The notes under the pieces: model-generated | What the model saw: the letters and a program-made list of their open reading frames with translations, nothing else | What the model was told of the DNA's origin: nothing | Database searches by the model: none | In this document: one piece after another, positions 17,809-25,009 of the stretch | Position numbering within the stretch: the first letter of the stretch is position 1 | Layout of the letters: each line of letters opens with the position of its first letter | Source: JBEKIK01 sp963838495 | Lineage (GTDB): Bacteria > Planctomycetota > Planctomycetia > Pirellulales > Thermoguttaceae | NCBI GenBank assembly: GCA_963838495.1 | Contig: CAWIRC010000001.1 | Span: 186,001-250,000 of the forward strand | Direction of reading: 5' to 3' | DNA: 64,000 bases | Program-made: the position numbers and the translations under genes

Positions 17809-18006
17809 ATGGCGACTAATCTGGCCTTGGACGATAAATTGATCATTAGGGCGCAAAAAGCCGGCCGGCATCGCACAAAAAAGGAGGCGGTGACTGCGGC
17901 GCTGAAAGAATACATCGCACGCAAGCAGCAGCAGGAAATCGCGCAATCGTTCGGCGAATTTGATTTTGACCGGAAATACGACTACAAGAAGGCGCGAAGC
18001 CGATGA
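17809..18006 (+). CDS. vapB: VapB-family antitoxin
   Basis: 65 residues from ATG 17809 (MATNLALDDKLI). The N-terminal ribbon-helix-helix-like region is NLALDDKLIIRAQKAGRHRTKKEAVTAALKEYI, the pattern of the VapB (MazE-like/DUF2191) antitoxins; the C-terminal SFGEFDFDRKYDYKKAR is the toxin-binding tail. Its stop overlaps the start of vapC by 4 bp. It is expected to neutralise VapC and repress the pair. Confidence 0.88.
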   Translation: MATNLALDDKLIIRAQKAGRHRTKKEAVTAALKEYIARKQQQEIAQSFGEFDFDRKYDYKKARSR

Positions 18007-18401
18007 GGGTTCTGGTCGATACATGCGTTTGGTCGGCGGTTTTACGCCGCAAAAATCCCGATCCAGAATTGACAAAGAAATTGAAGGACCTTATAGCCGA
18101 AGGGAGGGCGGCGATCATAGGCCCCATCAGGCAGGAGATTCTTTCCGGCATTGTAGATTTAAAACAATTCAATCGTCTTGAAAGATTGCTTTCCGCGTTT
18201 GAAGATATTTCTCTTCGGGCGGAACATTATGTAAAAGCCGCGGAATTCACCAATATATGTCGAGCCAAAGGAATTCAGGGATCGACGATCGATTTCTTGA
18301 TTTGCGCGGCGGCTTATCTGGAAAATCATGCGATCTTCACAACCGACAAAGATTTTAAAAAATACGAAGAACATTTACCGATAAAAATACTGAAAATATA
18401 A
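18003..18401 (+). CDS. vapC: VapC-family PIN-domain ribonuclease toxin
   Basis: 132 residues. The PIN acidic residues are visible: Asp6 (VLVDTCVW), Glu in RQEILSG, Asp in STIDFLICAAA, and Asp in TTDKDF. The family cleaves tRNA or rRNA. Overlaps vapB by ATGA. The ISLRAEHYVKAAEFTNICRAKGIQGS segment is characteristic of this branch. It is not associated with phage genes. Confidence 0.92.
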   Translation: MRVLVDTCVWSAVLRRKNPDPELTKKLKDLIAEGRAAIIGPIRQEILSGIVDLKQFNRLERLLSAFEDISLRAEHYVKAAEFTNICRAKGIQGSTIDFLICAAAYLENHAIFTTDKDFKKYEEHLPIKILKI

Positions 18402-18482
18402 GCGGTTACATTTCTGCAGGTTGCGTGAATCGCACGGTAATCTATCTTGCAAGATGCGTTCTACGCACCAGGAATTATGATG

Positions 18483-19312
18483 TTAGCGCTGGCAGACGGG
18501 GCAGAAAAACGTTGAACGCTGGGCTTGAACTATGCGGACAATCTCCGCTGCTCCGCATTTCAGGCATGGTTGGCCGGTGCGCTGGTAAACGCGATGTTTA
18601 TCTTGATAGTTGCCCGGCTCGTCGCGGGAGGCGCGATAAGTGCCGTCGCGGAGCGTGGAGCCTTGATGCCGGACGGCCTCTTGTAAAACTTCATGCATGG
18701 CGGCATGTATGGCTGCCCAATGACGTGGTTTCAATTCGTTGCAGGGTTTTGCGGGGTGGATGCCTGCGCGGTGGAGTATTTCAGAGGCATAAAGATTACC
18801 TACGCCGGAAACGGCGTGTTGATCGAGCAGGGCCACTTTGATTGCGCCGGCTGCGGCCGAGGCGCTCCTTTAGAATCTCCTGCGTTACTTTGAGTGCGTC
18901 GGGACCGATGCGCCGGGGGCCCAATTGTTCGCTGCATTGCCGGGATGTAAGCAGGCTTACTACGCCCAGCCCGCGCTGGTCCCAAAACAATAATTGCCCT
19001 GCCCTGCCGCCGGTCAAGGTAAAAACCAGGCGAAGGTGTTTTCGATCGGGGGCATTGTCGAGCAGGACTAATCCGGTCATGCGCGGCTCGATTACGATCG
19101 AATCGCCGCCTTCCAACTGTAAGACCACTCGCTTGCCTACGCGATTGACGGCCGCGATAGTTTCACCTTTCATGCGCCGGCGAAAGGCGGGCAGGCGGGG
19201 ATTAATCAAGATCGATTGCAGCGGCGAGGCGGGGCGCTTCAAATCGCTGATGCGGCAGCCGACCACCCGCGATCCGCCGGCACATGGTTTCAACTTCGGG
19301 GAGTTCAGGCAT
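18483..19312 (-). CDS. mutM: Formamidopyrimidine-DNA glycosylase, with two frameshifts
   Basis: Base-excision repair glycosylase/lyase for oxidised purines. The N-terminus MPELPEVETMCRRIAG (Pro2/Glu3 catalytic) begins at ATG 19312. The middle (RVVGCRISDLKRP...RIGPDALKVTQEILKERLGRSRR) is in a second frame and the C-terminus (ALLDQHAVSGVGNLYASEILHRAGI...CLKCGAAEIVRIVQAQRSTFFCPVCQR) in a third. Breaks lie at about 19268 and 18850-18858; each is consistent with two missing bases. The zinc finger has all four Cys. All domains are otherwise intact, so either this is a very young pseudogene or the sequence carries indels. Confidence 0.88.
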
Positions 19313-19421
19313 GGGGCAAATCGTGCTGGGGGAGAAAAAGGGAAAGGGAGAAAAAGGGAAAATATACTTTCGGTTCCCACGCGGAGCGTGGGAACCAGAA
19401 CTAATTTTTTAGGGCGGCACC

Positions 19422-19458
19422 ATTGTTGGGGCGGCAGTTAAACTGCCGCCCCAACAAT
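19422..19458. repeat. Perfect 18-bp-arm palindrome, GGGGCGGCAGTT family
   Basis: Arms ATTGTTGGGGCGGCAGTT and AACTGCCGCCCCAACAAT are perfectly complementary with a single central A. Related copies at 14141-14173, 3309-3341 (degenerate) and 33007-33042 (degenerate). It lies between the chagasin-like gene 3' end and mutM. Confidence 0.92.
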
Positions 19459-19491
19459 TACGGAAATTATCAACAAATAATAACCGGTTTT

Positions 19492-19935
19492 TTATTTTTC
19501 CGCCACTGTCAGATTGACGCTGAATTTTTGGGCGGGGGGCTTGTCCTTTTCCCAAGGGCGGAGGTACTCGAATTTGAGCGCGGCTTTGCCGGGTTTTGCC
19601 GCGGTGAATTTGAAAACATACGTCCCGCCCGATCCGACCCGCGGCGGATCGAACTTGTCGGGTACATACTCTCCCTTGCCATCCGCCTTTAAAACCTCGG
19701 TCTTCAGCTCGGCCATCCGCCATTCGAATCCGGTGGTGGGATTGCCCTTTAAATCGACTTCGATTTTTTTCCCGGGCGCGGCCTTGATCGTCTTACCGTC
19801 GTCGGCAAGGGTTAGCTTTATCGCGTCGGCATCCTTGTATTTCGGCTTATCGGCGGCCGGCAGAGGTGAACCTGAAACGGAAAACATGGATAAACCGATG
19901 ATTCCCATCAACAGTTTTTGCAGTGGATATTTCAT
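19492..19935 (-). CDS. Chagasin/I42-family protease inhibitor-like secreted protein
   Basis: 147 residues from ATG 19935. A signal peptide (MKYPLQKLLMGIIGLSMFSVSGSPLPAA) precedes one inhibitor-like domain. The three loops that contact papain-like proteases are present: N65-PTTGF, G101-SGG, and R126-PW. The family inhibits C1 cysteine peptidases. A periplasmic or secreted location is expected. No cysteine peptidase gene is adjacent. An upstream in-frame extension of 29 codons lacks a signal and is rejected. Confidence 0.85.
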   Translation of the reverse strand: MKYPLQKLLMGIIGLSMFSVSGSPLPAADKPKYKDADAIKLTLADDGKTIKAAPGKKIEVDLKGNPTTGFEWRMAELKTEVLKADGKGEYVPDKFDPPRVGSGGTYVFKFTAAKPGKAALKFEYLRPWEKDKPPAQKFSVNLTVAEK

Positions 19936-20029
19936 GGTTTCTTCTCCGATGAAATGAGATTGGAAATTACCCTCACTCCCGGGCACCCGTTGATCGCCTT
20001 TCCCGGAGCGAGAGGGGTGCAATGCGGTA

Positions 20030-21169
20030 TTATAAAACTTTCACGACCACGATGGTAATATCGTCGCGTTGGGGCTGATTGCGGCAAAAGCCTTTGATTT
20101 CCTCGTGCAGCGATTCGATGATCTCTTGGGCCGATTTTTGCCGCTCGGAACGAATCACCTCCAAGGCGCGGGAAAAACCGAAGCGGACTAGGCCCGGCGA
20201 TTCAGCCTCCACCACGCCGTCGGTGAAAAACGTGGCCAGGTCGCCCGAGTTTAATTGATATACCTGCGAGGAGGGTACGATGGTGTCCTCGCGGATGCCC
20301 AAGGGGAGGCTGGTGGAATCCAAGATCGTCACGTTTAAGCCCGTTCGCAGCAGGTAGCCGCGCTGCCCTGCGCTGGCATAGACCATGGTGCGATTATGGG
20401 GATCGAGCCGGGCCATGGCCAGAGTAACGAAATGCAGTTCTGAGCTGTCGGCGGCCAGGACGCGGTTTGCCCGGGTGAGGATTTCGCCCACGTCGGAATG
20501 TCCCTGGGCCAGGGTGCGGAGGCAGGCCCGGGTTTCGGACATCACAAGCGCCGGGCCCATGCCGTGGCTGCTCACGTCGCCCACGACCAGCCCCAGGCAG
20601 CCGTCGAGCATGGGAATATAGTCGAAATAATCGCCGGCCGTTGCCTTGGCCGGATAAAGCGCGCCGGCTATTTCAAAGCCTTCAAAAACCGGGGCGCGGG
20701 TGGGATACAAGCGTTGCTGGATCACTCCGGCGGCGCGAAACTCCTCGGAAGTGTCGAGCAGGGCCTCCTCGGCGTGATGGCGCCGGCTGCGCTCGATGGC
20801 ATAGCGCAAGGATCGGACCAGCAGCCGGTCGGTCAATTGACCCTTGACCAGATAATCCTGGGCCCCGGCTTGCACGGCTTTGATGGCGGCTCGCTCGTCG
20901 CTGTAGCCCGAAAGCACGACGATCGGCACGTCGCCGGCATGGGCGTAAATGGAGAAAAACGTTTCCAAGCCGTTGCTGTCGGGCAGGCCGAGATCCAAGA
21001 GCACCACGTCGAAGCGCTCTTCCTGGCAGCGCTCGATAGCGGCGGAAAGCAATTCCACGTTCACCAGATCGAACGGTCCGTGCCAGCGGTCGCCCAACAG
21101 GTTCCGCATGACGTACACGTCGTCGGGATCGTCTTCCACCAGGAGAATTCTTACACGTTCTTCGTCCAT
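20030..21169 (-). CDS. Response regulator with PP2C (RsbU/SpoIIE-type) phosphatase output
   Basis: 379 residues. Receiver domain 1-125 with acidic pocket D13-D14, phosphoacceptor Asp59 (VVLLDLGLPDSNG) and Lys in YLVKGQL. A short linker is followed by a PP2C-like phosphatase domain (about 160-379) with the metal motifs AGDYFDYIPMLDGCLGLVVGDVSSHGMGPALVM and FTDGVVEA. Such proteins dephosphorylate anti-sigma antagonists in partner switching. It is the last gene of a three-gene set; 21 bp separate it from the upstream receiver protein. Confidence 0.92.
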   Translation of the reverse strand: MDEERVRILLVEDDPDDVYVMRNLLGDRWHGPFDLVNVELLSAAIERCQEERFDVVLLDLGLPDSNGLETFFSIYAHAGDVPIVVLSGYSDERAAIKAVQAGAQDYLVKGQLTDRLLVRSLRYAIERSRRHHAEEALLDTSEEFRAAGVIQQRLYPTRAPVFEGFEIAGALYPAKATAGDYFDYIPMLDGCLGLVVGDVSSHGMGPALVMSETRACLRTLAQGHSDVGEILTRANRVLAADSSELHFVTLAMARLDPHNRTMVYASAGQRGYLLRTGLNVTILDSTSLPLGIREDTIVPSSQVYQLNSGDLATFFTDGVVEAESPGLVRFGFSRALEVIRSERQKSAQEIIESLHEEIKGFCRNQPQRDDITIVVVKVL

Positions 21170-21190
21170 GTTAGGAATGTATTAAGACTT

Positions 21191-21769
21191 TCATTTTTTT
21201 GGATTATTCCGGGCTGACACAGCCGGCTCCGATTCGGGACTGATGCGGCGCGGCTGCGAAGGTGACAAGCCCGTGTTTGCCGACCATCGCTTCGCGTCGG
21301 CGCCCGAAAAATCTGGGGAGTCCGCGGGAGGCAGTTCGACCACGTCGAACCAGTATTTGCTTAAAGTTTGGATAATTTCCACCCACTCGCTAAAGGTGGC
21401 GGGTTTGGTGATAAAGGAATTTACGCCCACGTCGTAGGAAAAAGCAATGTCGTCTTCGACCGTGGAAGTGCTGAGGACGATGACGGGGATCTGGCGGAAT
21501 TGCGGATCGGCCTTGATTTCCCGCAACGCTTCCCGGCCGTCTTTGCGGGGCATTTTGAAATCCAACAGGATCAGATCCGGGCGGGGGGCAATGCCGCCGT
21601 TTTCGTATTGCCCGCGACGTCGGAGGTAATCCAACAGTTCTTCCCCGTCGCGAACCGTACGAAGATCGTGCGCTTGGCCCGCCTCGCTCAAGGCGTCGCG
21701 TACCAACTGGCAATCCTCGGCGTCATCGTCGGCCATCAAAATTGTGCGGTGTTTGACGAATTCCATCAT
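21191..21769 (-). CDS. Single-domain response regulator (Rcp1-like)
   Basis: 192 residues. Receiver domain with D14-D16, phosphoacceptor Asp70 (LILLDFKMPRKDG), the Rcp1-like long loop between beta2 and alpha2, and Lys in FITKPATF. The C-terminal 50 residues are Ser/Pro-rich with no recognised domain. It lies between the hybrid histidine kinase and the PP2C response regulator, on the same strand. Confidence 0.9.
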   Translation of the reverse strand: MMEFVKHRTILMADDDAEDCQLVRDALSEAGQAHDLRTVRDGEELLDYLRRRGQYENGGIAPRPDLILLDFKMPRKDGREALREIKADPQFRQIPVIVLSTSTVEDDIAFSYDVGVNSFITKPATFSEWVEIIQTLSKYWFDVVELPPADSPDFSGADAKRWSANTGLSPSQPRRISPESEPAVSARNNPKK

Positions 21770-21968
21770 TGGTAAAAAATATGGTCCAAAGGTTGATGTT
21801 CAGGCTTTCGGGTAAATGATACGCAAATCCAAGATTCGGGGTTCAGATTTTGGGTTTTGTTTACTGACTATCGGTTAATGTCCTAAATGAGAAACCGCAG
21901 GCGGTTCCAATAGTTAATTCGGATATAATCGGTCTTTCTTAGTCCTTTTTGTCATTCGATGTTGGGTA

Positions 21969-23554
21969 TTATGTTGTATGAATGCTATCGCTTTCTGATT
22001 TCCTTTGGGGGGGGGTGACGGGCAGGATGATTTCGAAGGTGCTGCCCTTTCCCGGGGTGCTATGGGCGGTGATCGTCCCGCCGTGCTGTTGTACGATTCG
22101 TCGGCAAATGGCCAGCCCGATGCCGGTCCCCTCGTACACGTCGCGGGGATGGAGGCGTTGGAAAATGCCGAAAATCCGCGAACTGTATTTCTCGTCGAAT
22201 CCTATGCCGTTGTCTTCGACAATGATGCGGCACTGCTGGTTGCCCAGATGGCTGGGTTTGCGGTCTTCCCGCCCCGGTACGTATCGCGCGGATATTTTGA
22301 CCACGGGCGATTCATCGGGACGGTGGAATTTCAATCCGTTGGCGACAAGATTTTGGAATAGCTGGTGTATTTGCAGGGGATCGGCTTGAATGGTGGGCAG
22401 TTTATCTACTTCCACCTGGCCATTGACATTCTTGATTTGGACCTCCAGATCGGAGACCACTTCGGCCGCCACCCGGGCCAGATCGACGTTTTCGAATTTT
22501 TGTCCCTTGGTGGTTACGCGGCTGAGGGCCAGCAAACCATCGATAAGGGACTGCATTCTGGCCGCGGCGTTGTGCATGCGCAAGAGCGAATCGTGTCCTT
22601 CCTCGTCGAGTTGTTCCGCCTGTTTTACCATCAGCCGGTCGGAGAAAGTGCGGATTTTGCGGAGCGGTTCCTGCAAGTCGTGCGAGGCCACGTAGGCGAA
22701 CTGCTCCAGTTCGCTGTTGGAGCGTTGCAGTTCGGCGGCGAAACGGGCCTGTTCGGCTTCGGCCTTTTTCCGGCGCTGATGTCGCGGAAAAAGAAACTCA
22801 TCACGGCGGCGTTGTTTTCCTGGTTGATGGTCATGGCCATTTCGGCGGGGAAACTTTCGCCGTTTGCCCGCACCGCGCTCACCTCCACCCTGCGGCCCAA
22901 GAGCGACCCTTCGCCGGCGCTGAGGTAGCGTTCGATCCGCTGCTGCTCGCCGGCCGCCATGCCGGCGGAAAACAAGACGTCGGTCGGTTTTGTGCCGATA
23001 ATTTTATCGCGGGAATATCCGAAGGTTTGCTCGGCCGCCCGATTGAATTCGGTAATAATCCCTTCGTGATTGATGGTAATGATGGGATCCAGCGAAGATT
23101 CCAGGATGGCGCGTTTTCGGGCCTGTGATTCGGCCAGGGCTTGTTCCAGTTTCGCGACATCGCTTATCCGGCGATGGATAATGGCCAGGGTCGTGGGCCG
23201 AACGCCGTCGGGCGATTTTACCCGCAGCATGGTGGTTTGCACGTCGATAATCTCGCCGTTTTGCAAGTTGCGCAAGCGGCAGACCCCATTCCATTGGCCG
23301 GTTTTGTTGACCGCCGGCACGGCCGTGTCGCGGAGTTGGCTCCAAGAATCGGGGTCGTAATAGTTGCGCAAATTGGTGGTCGATATTTCCTGCTGTTCCG
23401 AAAGCCCCAGCATCTGCCTGCCGGCCGGGTTCAGATAAAACGGTTCCCCATGCGAAGTGGCCAGGCAAACAAAATCGTTGATCCCTTCGGCCACGACCAG
23501 GAAGCTGTCGGCGAGCCGGAGGTCGGATACGGAATTTTCAGCAGATTCGGTCAT
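21969..23554 (-). CDS. PAS-PAS histidine kinase, interrupted by a frameshift
   Basis: N-terminal part 23554 to about 22770: two PAS domains (about 20-130 and 148-265, with LDPIITINHEGIITEFNRAA). After FFFRDISA the frame breaks; the expected KKAEAEQARFAAELQRSNSELEQFAYVASHDLQEPLRKIRTFS lies one frame over. A single missing G near 22771-22773 would restore it. The C-terminal part has the HisKA His (ASHDLQEPLRK), N box (QNLVANGLKFH), and ATP lid EGTGIGLAICRRIVQQHGG. No membrane helix is seen, so a cytoplasmic sensor. It probably phosphorylates the adjacent receivers. Confidence 0.9.
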
Positions 23555-23764
23555 CGCAACCCCCCAAAATCATTATCAGCTAAGATCGACCGAGGTCAGC
23601 GGGACATCTATATGCAATTATAATTACAATTCCTGATAAAAATCAGTAAAAAATTGGAAGTACTTGCTCAGGGGCACGGATGGTGAAATAATTGTCCATC
23701 TTAAATTATGCGTCTTCGGTGTACTGCCGTTGATAAATTTTGTCTTATTTGAAAGGAAAAAACA

Positions 23765-24049
23765 GTGGCCAAAAAAGCCTCCGCCCGGCACATTCTCGTT
23801 TCTACCAAAGAAGCCTGTGAAAAACTCAAAGCCGACATTGCCGCCGGCGCCGATTTTGCCGAAATGGCCCGGAAACATTCGCAATGCCCCTCGGGCAAGC
23901 AAGGGGGCGATTTGGGCGAATTCCGTCAGGGGCAAATGGTGCCCGAGTTCGACAAGGTCGTGTTCAGCGACGAAGTAGGCAAAGTTCACGGTCCAATTAA
24001 AACCCAATTCGGCTATCATCTGATCGAGATTACCAGCCGAACGGGTTAA
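23765..24049 (+). CDS. ppiC: Parvulin-type peptidyl-prolyl isomerase
   Basis: 94 residues, a stand-alone PpiC domain. Seen: ASARHILVSTKEACEKL, FAEMARKHSQCPSGKQGGDLGEFRQGQMVPEFDKVVF and IKTQFGYHLIEI, all standard parvulin blocks. GTG start after GAAAGGAAAAAAC. No signal peptide, so cytoplasmic, like E. coli PpiC. It is the only plus-strand gene between 19.4 and 29 kb. Confidence 0.95.
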   Translation: MAKKASARHILVSTKEACEKLKADIAAGADFAEMARKHSQCPSGKQGGDLGEFRQGQMVPEFDKVVFSDEVGKVHGPIKTQFGYHLIEITSRTG

Positions 24050-24198
24050 TGTTTATAATCATACGAGTTAGCGCGACCGACCAACCGGCCATGCCGACCA
24101 CGGCCGACCATACTTCGCATGGTGCCCGCGCGGTGCCCGATGGCGTCCGTTGGCGCCCGTCGCGGCTTTATGTCGCGGAGTGCCAAACTGCCGCGGCT

Positions 24199-24963
24199 TT
24201 ATAATTCGCGGATCCAGATATTGCGAAAGCGGACTTTGTTATTGTGGTATTGCAGCAGTAAGGGCATCTTGGCTGGATGGGCGGTATATTTGGGCGCTTC
24301 GGTATACGAAGTGGCGCCTTGTATTTCAAAGTGATTCTGGATCAGGACGCCGTTTTGCAGCGCGGTAATATATGCCGGTTTGACGAGTTTGCCGTCATTG
24401 TCGAATCGCGGGGCGGAAAAAATTATGTCGTAAGTCTGCCACTCGCCGGGTTTGCGGCAGACATTTGCCAGGGGGGGCTGTTGTTTGTAAATGGCGCCTG
24501 CCTGACCATCTGGATAGGTGGAATTATCGTAGGAATCGAGGACCTGCAACTCGTACAGGCTCATGAGGAACACGCCGCTATTGCCTCGTCCCTGGCCGCT
24601 GCCCGTAATTTCCTCGGGCGTGGCCCATTCCACGTGCAACTGGCAATCGCCAAAGGCTTGTTTTGTGTGGATGTCGTGCCGAGCGGTGATCACGTAACCG
24701 TCCTGGACCTTCCAGTCATCGCCATCGACCCATTGCGACATGTCCTTACCGTCGAAAAGCACAATCGCGTCGCCCGGGTGTTCGCCCGGGGCGCCGGGAT
24801 CGACCACCTTTACTTCCGGCCATTTTATGCCGCTTTGATATTCCTTCAGATGTTGTGCATATAATAGCGCACCTGGCAGAATAGCTACAAATATGGCGAG
24901 CGCACCGATAGTCGTGCGTCGGCTCAATAATCCTTGGATAAAATGACACAAATAATGCGGCAT
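24199..24963 (-). CDS. DUF1080 (3-keto-disaccharide hydrolase-like) protein
   Basis: 254 residues. An N-terminal hydrophobic anchor (TIGALAIFVAILPGALLYA) is followed by one concanavalin-like DUF1080 domain: AIVLFDGKDMSQWVDGDDWKVQDGYVI, GQGRGNSGVFLMSLYELQVLDSY, KPGEWQTYDIIF, PLLLQYHNNKVRFRNIWIREL. This family is strongly expanded in Planctomycetota and is linked with glycan degradation. Located in the envelope by its anchor. Immediately upstream is the large Ser/Thr kinase, but with 46 bp and no overlap; no functional link is evident. Confidence 0.9.
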   Translation of the reverse strand: MPHYLCHFIQGLLSRRTTIGALAIFVAILPGALLYAQHLKEYQSGIKWPEVKVVDPGAPGEHPGDAIVLFDGKDMSQWVDGDDWKVQDGYVITARHDIHTKQAFGDCQLHVEWATPEEITGSGQGRGNSGVFLMSLYELQVLDSYDNSTYPDGQAGAIYKQQPPLANVCRKPGEWQTYDIIFSAPRFDNDGKLVKPAYITALQNGVLIQNHFEIQGATSYTEAPKYTAHPAKMPLLLQYHNNKVRFRNIWIREL

Positions 24964-25009
24964 AGTTTACGGCTCCTTGGATGGAAAAACAAAAAGAATA
25001 CGCCTGGTT

